Notes under the pieces: model-generated | The model's input: the letters and a program-made list of their open reading frames with translations, nothing else | Databases searched by the model: none | Told to the model about the DNA's origin: nothing | Program-made: the position numbers and the translations under genes | Shown: positions 1-5,361 of the stretch, in pieces | Layout: every line of letters begins with the position of its first letter | Position numbering within the stretch: the stretch's first letter is position 1 | DNA from: Syntrophaceae bacterium UBA2188 | GTDB lineage: Bacteria; Desulfobacterota; BSN033; UBA1163 | Direction: 5' to 3' | NCBI GenBank assembly: GCA_002327985.1 | Contig: DCVM01000089.1 | Coordinates: 1-6,396 of the forward strand | Length of the DNA stretch: 6,396 nucleotides

Positions 1-718
1 TCAGAGCCAATCCCTCCACCACCGCTGTCTTTCCCACTCCGGCCTCGCCCACGCAGATGGGATTGTTCTTCCGTCTTCGGGCCAGGATGTCGATCATTTG
101 ATGAATCTCCCGATCGCGACCAAAGACAGGATCAATTTCTCCAGTGGCTGCTTTTTTCGTAAAATCGGTACAGAAACGGGCGAGCGCGGTCCCATCGGTG
201 GGAGGTCCGGCCTCCCGGGCCGCCTTTTCAGCAGGAGAGAGATGCTCGATCGAACCTTTTAATATATTTCCGAATTGAGAAAGAAGGGTCTCCCGGCTGA
301 TCGTACGCAGAAGATCCACAAACCGACCCGTGGCAAACTGGATGGGTTTGGCCAGGAAGGCCACCAATAGAGCACCGGATCGTATGCGACTCTCTTCAAG
401 ATCGACGGAAGCGATCAACCAGGCATCCTGAAACCATTCGAGAAGGAGAGGAGAGAATACAGGTTTTGAGGCATTGCCTGTCCGGAACTCCTCAATGGTC
501 TGATCAATCGCCTTTTTCACCCTCCCGAGATCGAGGTCGAACTGGCGAAAGATGAGCGGCAAATCGGATTGGGGCTCTTCCAGGAGTTTAGCCAGAAAGT
601 GCTCAACCGTCACCTCGTAATGGCTTCGTGAGACGCAAAGCCCTGCTGCTCCTTCCAGGGCTCTCGTGCAATAAGGATTCAGGCGACTTAAAAGCGTTTT
701 GATGTCAACGGTGATCAT
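1..718 (-). CDS. clpV: T6SS sheath-disassembly ATPase ClpV/TssH, N-terminal part (gene runs off the left edge)
   Basis: ClpV is a cytoplasmic hexameric AAA+ protein of the Clp/Hsp100 class. It recognises the contracted TssB-TssC sheath and unfolds it so the subunits can be re-used. The window holds the first 239 codons; the family is usually about 850-900 residues, so roughly the first quarter is seen. Reading starts at the ATG at 718-716, with AGGAGA six bases upstream (725-730). Residues 1 to about 150 form the Clp N-domain, including the 'VTVEHFLAKLLEEP' helix (residues 36-49) typical of Clp proteins. A linker follows, then the first AAA+ module: 'DPVFGRDREI' (residues 196-205) and the Walker A loop GEAGVGKT (residues 224-231, bases 26-49). 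The frame is open to the window edge. Its place after tssG matches HSI-I-type clusters and argues for ClpV rather than a housekeeping ClpB. Which sheath peptide it binds cannot be checked because the TssC N-terminus is outside the window. Confidence 0.95.
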   Translation of the reverse strand, partial: MITVDIKTLLSRLNPYCTRALEGAAGLCVSRSHYEVTVEHFLAKLLEEPQSDLPLIFRQFDLDLGRVKKAIDQTIEEFRTGNASKPVFSPLLLEWFQDAWLIASVDLEESRIRSGALLVAFLAKPIQFATGRFVDLLRTISRETLLSQFGNILKGSIEHLSPAEKAAREAGPPTDGTALARFCTDFTKKAATGEIDPVFGRDREIHQMIDILARRRKNNPICVGEAGVGKTAVVEGLAL

Positions 719-724
719 GATTCA

Positions 725-730
725 TCTCCT
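725..730 (-). promoter_or_regulatory. Shine-Dalgarno site of clpV
   Basis: AGGAGA in the transcribed strand lies six bases before the clpV ATG and supports that start. Only two bases separate it from the 8-nt repeat array at 733-772. If the inverted arrays fold in the mRNA, this site would sit at the foot of the stem, which could affect ribosome access (inference). Confidence 0.75.
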
Positions 731-732
731 GC

Positions 733-849
733 TGGAATAATGGAATTTTGGAATAATGGAATGTTGGGAACAGAAGTTAGAAAAAAATAATTTTTAAAAC
801 TCATTTTCTTAAACCCATCAATCCATTGTTCCATCACTCCACCATTCCA
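733..849. repeat. Inverted pair of 8-nt tandem arrays in the tssG-clpV spacer
   Basis: Two arrays of five 8-nt units face each other. On the plus strand, bases 733-772 read as units of the form TGGAATNN (AA, TT, AA and GT as the last two bases), ending with the variant TGGGAACA. On the minus strand, bases 849-810 read as units beginning TGG (for example TGGAATGG, TGGAACAA, TGGATTGA), ending with the variant TGGGTTTA. The TGGG variant is therefore innermost in both. The 40-nt arms match at 29 of 40 positions by hand count and flank an AT-rich centre of 37 nt (773-809). The element fills most of the 146-nt spacer and could form a long imperfect hairpin upstream of the clpV ribosome-binding site. 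It is too degenerate to be a recent duplication. I do not recognise it as a named repeat family. Confidence 0.8.
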
Positions 850-852
850 AAT

Positions 853-865
853 GGGGCGAAGCCCC
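853..865 (-). other. Short GC stem-loop at the tssG stop codon
   Basis: GGGGC and GCCCC form a perfect 5-bp stem around a three-base loop (UUC in the tssG transcript). The last base of the tssG TAG stop (865) is the first base of the stem. The transcript then reads AUUUGG, with no U-run, so this does not look like an intrinsic terminator. A role in protecting the 3' end, or simply forming the boundary of the adjacent repeat element, is possible but unproven. Confidence 0.5.
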
Positions 866-1881
866 TAAGACATTTGTGGTGGAAAGATGGTTTTCACCTC
901 AGCAAGATGATCGAGCGAAAAGACCCAGGTGTCGAGGCCAAGCCTTGACCACTCGGATCCTCCCAGGGAAACGGTCTTTGCCTCTCTCTCTGCAAGGACC
1001 AGTTCAATATCATATTCGAAAACATCGAGGAGATAGAACTTCGTCAGAAAGTTTAGTCTCTGATGCTCAATGCTTCCAGGAAGCAAACGATGAAATGGGT
1101 TACTTTTTAACGGACCGATTCGGAGTCTGAATTTTCCCATGCGATCGTCGATCTCTTCGCCCAGGAAACAGCTCTCTCCAAGCACCCTCCCGGATATTCC
1201 CATCAGGAGTCTCTGATCCGGAGGGATTTTGACAATCCTTTTCAGACAGGGAATGACCTCTAAGGGAATCCCTCCGAATGCATCCTGAAGCAGTGCTCTC
1301 AGTCCGGAGGCCGATTTCGGGAATTGGGTGAAGAGGCCAGTGTAACGGATCAGGGGATAGGATTCAGGAAGGTCTTTACGCAGGGCTTCTTCTCCCAGGC
1401 CGATCAAGCAGAAGAGCTTGCCGAGCACTCCTGGATCATTTTCTTCGATCACCTGGAGAAAGAGACGATACTTGACCCAACAGCGGAAGAGGAGGAGGTA
1501 GAGGCGATGGTTGAAAATATCAATAAAGTCCCGGGTGACCGACATATCTTCCGCAGCCTCGTCGATGAGATCTTCTGTATAGAAGGTGGGAAGCGGAGAG
1601 GAGGAACCATATAGTCCGAGCAGGGTGGCGGTAATCAAATAGAGGGGTTTTTCTTGATCGACTTCTTCGATCTTGGCCACATCCGCCGGCGGGAAAGAGA
1701 GAGAGAGCTCCGGCCGAACCCGAATGGACTCCTCTTCTACGGATTTCTTTGCTTCAGGGATCTCTGATTCTGGGATGAAAAGGCGCAGAAGCCTCATCAC
1801 CTGGAAGAAGGAAAATTCGTGAGCCTTCTCGAAGAGGTCTGATCTCAGATGAGCGGATGATCCCCAATCCTGGCCGGCCAT
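865..1881 (-). CDS. tssG: T6SS baseplate protein TssG
   Basis: TssG is a cytoplasmic baseplate component. In characterised systems it joins two TssF copies and TssE to form the wedge on which the Hcp tube and TssBC sheath assemble. The product is 338 residues, normal for the family. Family hallmarks are 'FSFFQVMRLL' near the N-terminus (residues 23-32), the conserved 'GLYGSSSPLPTFYTEDL' block (residues 89-105) and a C-terminal 'LGGSEWSRLGLDTWVF' segment. No signal peptide or membrane segment is visible. The ATG at 1881-1879 is preceded by AAGGAG (1892-1897) with a ten-base spacer. The start lies 37 bases inside the 3' end of tssF, so the two are probably translationally coupled. The gene ends in TAG at a small GC hairpin, and clpV follows after 146 bases. 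Confidence 0.95.
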   Translation of the reverse strand: MAGQDWGSSAHLRSDLFEKAHEFSFFQVMRLLRLFIPESEIPEAKKSVEEESIRVRPELSLSFPPADVAKIEEVDQEKPLYLITATLLGLYGSSSPLPTFYTEDLIDEAAEDMSVTRDFIDIFNHRLYLLLFRCWVKYRLFLQVIEENDPGVLGKLFCLIGLGEEALRKDLPESYPLIRYTGLFTQFPKSASGLRALLQDAFGGIPLEVIPCLKRIVKIPPDQRLLMGISGRVLGESCFLGEEIDDRMGKFRLRIGPLKSNPFHRLLPGSIEHQRLNFLTKFYLLDVFEYDIELVLAEREAKTVSLGGSEWSRLGLDTWVFSLDHLAEVKTIFPPQMS

Positions 1882-3605
1882 TGATAGCTCTCTCCTTTTG
1901 TCACTTCCTGGACTGTCAATCGGGTGAAATGGTTGAGGGAAGCATAGTTTCCGAGAAAGTGATCCAAGACAGATCCGAAAAGGTACATATCTCCCTGACT
2001 TGCAAATTTCTCCTGACGAAGTTTTAGCTCAATCTCCTGCCCCCGCATCAAAATGCCCGAAACCAACCGATCAGAAGGTTTAGCCACAAGGCCCTCGATC
2101 CCTTCGATTCGTTTTCGATTGGCCAGGGTATAAGTCAGATTGCGACTTCCCGGAAAGATATACTGCTCGAAAAGGGCTTTTAAATTTTCCATGCGGGACA
2201 AAGAGAGGGTGTTGAGAAAGAGATGCGCCAGAAGACGCCATCTCAAGTTCTCCCCTCCTTTTTCCCCTTCCTTTCTTCCTTCAAGGGGAGGCAAGAGGCT
2301 GACCGTCGGAGGCAAAATATTTTTGAATTCCACGACCTCAGGAGAACTGCTCGTTGGTAGCGAGATATCCCCTAAGCGAAGATTTTCAGGAAGCGCCCCA
2401 TTCGTACAGAGAAGTTGAATGGAGAGGGTTTCGGAAGGAGGCAAGCCGATTCCAGGCGGGTAGGCAACCGAAAGGAAGAGATCGAGTATCTCCCTGAGGG
2501 GGGATTGACGGATCGTGATTCGATAAACCGGATGAGCGTGGGGATCGGGGTTGAAGACTTCAAAAGGAACATACTGTCTCTCCTGAGCAGTCCCCTGAAC
2601 GTATCCGACCACGCTCTGCACGGAATAGACCTGATAATGTTCAGGTTTGGAGCCAGCGGGCCGAATCAGATATTTTGTCATGCGGTGGTTAATCTGGATA
2701 GGATCCGCCTCGTGTGGGAAAATATTGATTGCAGGCGTCACGGAGAGAACAAAGTGATCTTTTTTGATCCTGGGTGGAGAAAACGGGAGATCTTTGAGCT
2801 CAAAATGGACCTCAAATCGGGATCCTCCTCCACGTTCCTGCCATTGCTCCCATCCAGTCAGATCGATAAAAAGAAACTTCTGCGGAGAGATGAAGTATTC
2901 CTGGATGATCCGGTAGCCTGGAAAAGCATGGGAGGGATAAGGGATGAGCGCCTCCTTGTCAGAAAAGCCCTTATACCTTAATTCCTCCGGACCAAGCGAA
3001 CAGGACTTCCCTTTTTCAAAGGGCTTCATGTGGATCCGCCGAAGATGGCGGTTCAGGAGAAGATAGAGATCAGAGGCTTCCGGATAGTCGCCTGCGAGAA
3101 AGAGTCGCAGGGATCTGGGTTGCCAATCGGAGAGCTTCAATCCTTTCAGCTCAAAAAGAAGCTTGATCATGGGAGGCTGGCCAGAAGGTTGGGCAAAGGA
3201 AGCGTCCAGCAGTGTTAGAGGATGGACCTCCACCTCATAACAGGTTCTGAAGAGGCAGGAGGTCCCTTCCACGGGGATTGAAGCCACCTGTATGTCTGAA
3301 GGTATGGTCATTGACTGCCTGAGGTTTGGTTTTGGAGTGAAGGCAATCAGCGTGGTGGAAGGGATCGGCCTCAGGTAATGGGGCCAGATCAATTGCATCA
3401 GCTCGTTGATAAACTCCGGAAACTCATCATCCAGTTTCTGCCTGAGGAGGGCCGTGAGAAAGGCCACGCCTTCGAGCAGACGTTCCACATCCGGATCCGG
3501 AGTGGCGCCGGCGAGCATTGGTGCCAGGGCTGGATGGGCTCTTGAAAACTCCTTGCCAAGGTCTCTGAGATGAGTCAGTTCTTCCTGAAAATAGCGGTTG
3601 AACAT
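1845..3605 (-). CDS. tssF: T6SS baseplate protein TssF
   Basis: TssF is a cytoplasmic baseplate wedge protein that works with TssG, TssE and TssK at the base of the contractile tail. The product is 586 residues, normal for the family. The N-terminus is highly typical: 'MFNRYFQEELTHLRDLG' (residues 1-17), 'DPDVERLLEGVAFLTALL' (37-54), 'QKLDDEFPEF' (56-65) and 'WPHYLRPIPS' (74-83). The late 'LRWRLLAHLFLNTLSL' segment is also a family mark. Just before it, residues 442-453 form a lysine/glutamate/glycine-rich stretch (EGRKEGEKGGEN) that looks like an extra linker, encoded by a 35-base pure purine run. The ATG at 3605 is fixed by the conserved N-terminus, yet no Shine-Dalgarno sequence precedes it, and an out-of-frame ATG lies ten bases upstream at 3615. 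tssE ends 55 bases before it; tssG starts 37 bases before its stop. Confidence 0.96.
   Translation of the reverse strand: MFNRYFQEELTHLRDLGKEFSRAHPALAPMLAGATPDPDVERLLEGVAFLTALLRQKLDDEFPEFINELMQLIWPHYLRPIPSTTLIAFTPKPNLRQSMTIPSDIQVASIPVEGTSCLFRTCYEVEVHPLTLLDASFAQPSGQPPMIKLLFELKGLKLSDWQPRSLRLFLAGDYPEASDLYLLLNRHLRRIHMKPFEKGKSCSLGPEELRYKGFSDKEALIPYPSHAFPGYRIIQEYFISPQKFLFIDLTGWEQWQERGGGSRFEVHFELKDLPFSPPRIKKDHFVLSVTPAINIFPHEADPIQINHRMTKYLIRPAGSKPEHYQVYSVQSVVGYVQGTAQERQYVPFEVFNPDPHAHPVYRITIRQSPLREILDLFLSVAYPPGIGLPPSETLSIQLLCTNGALPENLRLGDISLPTSSSPEVVEFKNILPPTVSLLPPLEGRKEGEKGGENLRWRLLAHLFLNTLSLSRMENLKALFEQYIFPGSRNLTYTLANRKRIEGIEGLVAKPSDRLVSGILMRGQEIELKLRQEKFASQGDMYLFGSVLDHFLGNYASLNHFTRLTVQEVTKGESYQWPARIGDHPLI
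2248..2282 (-). other. 35-base homopurine/homopyrimidine tract inside tssF
   Basis: All 35 plus-strand bases are pyrimidines, so the coding strand is pure purine. It encodes residues 442-453 of TssF, a low-complexity charged linker. The tract contains a perfect AAGGAGG (plus-strand bases 2254-2260), but the next ATG downstream is out of the tssF frame, so no internal start is called. The reading frame is intact across it. Confidence 0.8.
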
Positions 3606-3660
3606 GGGTAAACATGGTTTGGGTTTAAGCGAAAAGCATCTGCTTTCAGCTCTGTTTCAT

Positions 3661-4104
3661 TTAGCCCACAATATTGATCTTTCCTTCGTTATCCACAATG
3701 GTCTCCAAAAAGACCTGGGTCTTCGATTCCATAACGAGTCTTCCTGTGATTTGAAACCGAATCGTCAGGGGATCCGTATGGAGATCAGCCTCTCCTTCTT
3801 CCTGGTCGAGGAGGCTCACCCTCACTCCCTGAAGCCGAGGCTCATATTTCTGGATGGCTAAGCGGATTGCCTTTTCAATCTCCCGTTTCGGGTTGAGCTC
3901 TGTTTTGGGAAGGGTGAGAAAGAAATCCGTAAAATCAGGTGTTCCGTAATCATCCGCAATGGGAACGTTCCCATGTTTGGTGTTTAGGATTCGCTGGAGA
4001 TGTCTGACGACCGAGTCAATGATCCTCCGAGGGTCTTCCTTCCCACGCCTTGCCGGTTCTTTCTCCCAGGCTCGAAGTCTTTCTAAAAGCCTTTCCTCCC
4101 TCAT
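3661..4104 (-). CDS. tssE: T6SS baseplate protein TssE (gp25-like)
   Basis: TssE is the T6SS relative of phage T4 gp25, a small cytoplasmic baseplate protein that helps start sheath polymerisation. The product is 147 residues, within the usual 130-180 range. Family features are the N-terminal 'LLERLRAWE' helix, 'GNVPIADDYGTPDF' (residues 45-58), and the conserved EPR motif within 'YEPRL' (residues 87-91), known in gp25-family proteins to matter for sheath assembly. Helix 'REIEKAIRLAIQKYEPRL' leads into a beta-rich C-terminal half ending 'INIVG'. The ATG at 4104-4102 is preceded by a modest AAAGGGA (4111-4117) with a six-base spacer. The second hcp ends only 15 bases upstream, so the two are tightly linked. 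Nothing is missing or broken. Confidence 0.94.
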   Translation of the reverse strand: MREERLLERLRAWEKEPARRGKEDPRRIIDSVVRHLQRILNTKHGNVPIADDYGTPDFTDFFLTLPKTELNPKREIEKAIRLAIQKYEPRLQGVRVSLLDQEEGEADLHTDPLTIRFQITGRLVMESKTQVFLETIVDNEGKINIVG

Positions 4105-4119
4105 AGGAATTCCCTTTTT

Positions 4120-4617
4120 TTAAGCTTGGGTTGTCCTTCTCCAAACGTCTTCAAACTCAATGCCGTCACGCTCATAGACCCAGTTGATCGTACCGAACAC
4201 AAAAGAGACCTCTTCCATCGCTGGAGCACTTGCCGTGCTCTCAGCAATGGTATTCGGGAGAACCGTCTTGATCGAAGAGATGCGGGCCTGCCTCAACCAA
4301 ATGGTGTAAAATTGCTCGGTGGTCCCATCTCCGTCGGGATTAGGCCTGTAAAACTTGATGGTTACCTCCAAATCTTCGTTATTACAGAGAGCCTGATGCA
4401 AGAGAGGAGAAGAACGGTCGATCCTTTTTGTGATTCTGATAGGGGCATGGGACCGTTCCCCCGTGCCCATGCCCGAGGCCTCTATGGGAACCTTGACGAT
4501 GTGCTCCAATTGGAACGCTTCGATGGTCTCCTCACGTTCCATGCTGGTGACCGTGCTGTCTCCATGAATTTCTCCCTGGGCTGTCCCTGTAATCCAGATA
4601 TGGATATTCAAAGCCAT
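4120..4617 (-). CDS. hcp: Second, divergent T6SS tube protein Hcp
   Basis: Hcp forms hexameric rings that stack into the inner tube expelled by the T6SS and can carry small effectors inside the ring. The product is 165 residues, full family length. Conserved points are 'ITGTAQGEIHGDS' near the N-terminus, 'GERSHAPIRITKRIDRSSP' (residues 53-71), the 'QALCNNE' helix end, 'VTIKFYR', and the C-terminal 'MEEVSFVFGTINWVYERDG' strands. By hand alignment it is about 35% identical to the neighbouring Hcp, so this is an old paralogue, not a recent copy. It lacks any C-terminal extension that would suggest an evolved Hcp-effector fusion. The ATG at 4617 has a strong AAGGAGG (4626-4632) seven bases upstream. 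It sits between hcp1 and tssE, where HSI-I-type clusters carry tagJ. Whether it forms its own tube, mixes with Hcp1 or serves another role cannot be read from sequence. Confidence 0.93.
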   Translation of the reverse strand: MALNIHIWITGTAQGEIHGDSTVTSMEREETIEAFQLEHIVKVPIEASGMGTGERSHAPIRITKRIDRSSPLLHQALCNNEDLEVTIKFYRPNPDGDGTTEQFYTIWLRQARISSIKTVLPNTIAESTASAPAMEEVSFVFGTINWVYERDGIEFEDVWRRTTQA

Positions 4618-4686
4618 TGTTCGGTCCTCCTTCTCTTTTTTTAAGCCAGCCGAACAACAATCAATTTAAGGAAATCATTTTGGCGT

Positions 4687-4726
4687 TCTAAACCCTATAC
4701 CGAAGTGGCTCCAGTCTTGGTTTAGA
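4687..4726 (-). other. Stem-loop in the hcp1-hcp2 spacer (distal)
   Basis: TCTAAACC and GGTTTAGA are perfect 8-nt inverted repeats (4719-4726 and 4687-4694) separated by 24 bases. In the transcript this stem-loop directly follows another one at 4728-4744, one base away. No U-run follows it, so it is not an intrinsic terminator. A role as an mRNA stabiliser, processing site or attenuator between the two hcp genes is inferred only from position. Confidence 0.5.
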
Positions 4727-4727
4727 T

Positions 4728-4744
4728 TCTCCCTAAAAGGGAGA
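4728..4744 (-). other. Stem-loop just after the hcp1 stop codon
   Basis: TCTCCC and GGGAGA form a perfect 6-bp stem with a five-base loop (UUUUA in the transcript), starting four bases after the hcp1 TGA. No U-run follows. With the stem-loop at 4687-4726 it gives hcp1 a structured 3' end. Such structures often protect an abundant upstream message inside an operon, which would suit the high demand for Hcp (inference). Confidence 0.5.
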
Positions 4745-4748
4745 TGGA

Positions 4749-5237
4749 TCATTTGGGCACCTGCCATGAATCCTGGGCTTCGACCCCATCGACCTCCCAG
4801 GTCCAGATAATTTTCGAGTACGTGAAAGAGACATCCTCCATGTGAGTAAATCTCTCTCTTGATTGATCCAACGCGTTGGGGACCCAGGGTTTGACGGATA
4901 CGATGATGGCATCCTCCAGCTTAATCGTGAAATAATGTTCCTCTTTGCCGGAAGGGTCGATCCGGTAGTATTTCATTGTGACATTCGACATCCGTTCTCC
5001 TGTGGAGAGGGCTTGAAAAAGCTTAGGGGTCGATTTGTCAAAGACCTTGGTTATGGTCAGTGGGTTATGGACCCGTTTGCCGGTGGGAAGACCGGTCTGA
5101 GGATCACGGGGGATATAGACCTCGTGATTGAGAGCCTGGCAAAGGATCGTATCCTCCCGACCCTGCATGTTTAAGCATCCCTGGGCAATGGCCCCTTGCG
5201 TGTTTCCTGTTAACTCCATGTGAAATGGCATCGGCAT
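4749..5237 (-). CDS. hcp: T6SS inner-tube protein Hcp (first copy)
   Basis: This is the canonical Hcp of the locus: hexameric rings of it form the tube inside the TssBC sheath and it is secreted on firing. The product is 162 residues, the same length as Pseudomonas aeruginosa Hcp1. Family features are the N-terminal 'MELTGNTQGAIAQG', 'GKRVHNPLTITKVFDKSTP' (residues 53-71), 'LFQALSTGE', 'VTMKYYRIDPSG', and the C-terminal strands 'MEDVSFTYSKIIWTW' (133-147) with 'AQDSW' (154-158). There is no signal peptide, as expected for a T6SS substrate. Two ATGs compete (codons 1 and 3); the first, at 5237, has AAGGAGG eight bases upstream and is preferred. The gene is bracketed by stem-loops after the tssC stop and after its own stop, and lies 124 bases from tssC and 131 from hcp2. 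Confidence 0.96.
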   Translation of the reverse strand: MPMPFHMELTGNTQGAIAQGCLNMQGREDTILCQALNHEVYIPRDPQTGLPTGKRVHNPLTITKVFDKSTPKLFQALSTGERMSNVTMKYYRIDPSGKEEHYFTIKLEDAIIVSVKPWVPNALDQSRERFTHMEDVSFTYSKIIWTWEVDGVEAQDSWQVPK

Positions 5238-5245
5238 AAGATGGT

Positions 5246-5252
5246 CCTCCTT
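5246..5252 (-). promoter_or_regulatory. Strong Shine-Dalgarno site of hcp1
   Basis: AAGGAGG is eight bases from the ATG at 5237 and fourteen from the in-frame ATG at 5231, so it selects the first ATG. The same AAGGAGGACC string precedes hcp2 (4623-4632 region), so both hcp genes have near-ideal sites, unlike tssF and tssE. Confidence 0.8.
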
Positions 5253-5268
5253 TCCTGATTAGAATATC

Positions 5269-5296
5269 GCATGACGCACAGGGCATAGCGCACAGC
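5269..5296 (-). repeat. Four-copy array of degenerate 7-nt units upstream of hcp1
   Basis: In the transcribed direction the units are GCTGTGC, GCTATGC, CCTGTGC and GTCATGC in perfect 7-nt phase, with consensus near GCTRTGC. The array lies between the stem-loop after tssC and the hcp1 ribosome-binding site, ending 16 bases before the latter. It is degenerate, so it is either old or under loose constraint. No function is known to me. Confidence 0.6.
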
Positions 5297-5325
5297 GAAG
5301 ATGAAGAAAGTGAAACGCATTTTCC

Positions 5326-5355
5326 TGGTCCAAGGTTGCCCCCGACCCTGGACCA
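5326..5355 (-). other. Stem-loop just after the tssC stop codon
   Basis: In the transcript TGGTCCAGGG (5355-5346) pairs with CCTTGGACCA (5335-5326): seven base pairs, one mismatch, two further pairs, and a ten-base G-rich loop. It begins six bases after the tssC TAA. GGAAAAUG follows, with no U-run, so simple intrinsic termination is unlikely. It is the strongest hairpin in the window and sits where tssBC and hcp messages would need to be separated or differently stabilised. Confidence 0.6.
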
Positions 5356-5361
5356 CCTGTG

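Noticed and set aside
773..809. AT-rich centre of the tssG-clpV spacer as a promoter or a U-run terminator
   Set aside because: It has A and T runs but no paired -35 and -10 boxes at proper spacing, and no GC stem directly before the U-run.
733..849. CRISPR array
   Set aside because: The units are 8 nt long, contiguous and without spacers, which does not fit CRISPR architecture.
876..1614. Plus-strand open frames at 876-1130 and 1324-1614
   Set aside because: They lie antisense to tssG, whose product matches its family along its full length. Their translations show no recognisable domain.
2415..2981. 188-codon plus-strand open frame
   Set aside because: It is antisense to conserved tssF coding sequence, has no recognisable family features, and is explained as a shadow of the tssF frame.
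4126..4644. 172-codon plus-strand open frame
   Set aside because: It covers hcp2 in antisense. The Hcp reading has clear family motifs and a strong ribosome-binding site, while this frame has neither.
5238..5361. Sigma-54 or sigma-70 promoter for hcp1
   Set aside because: No TGGCAC-N5-TTGC pattern and no convincing -35/-10 pair with 16-18 base spacing was found on the minus strand.
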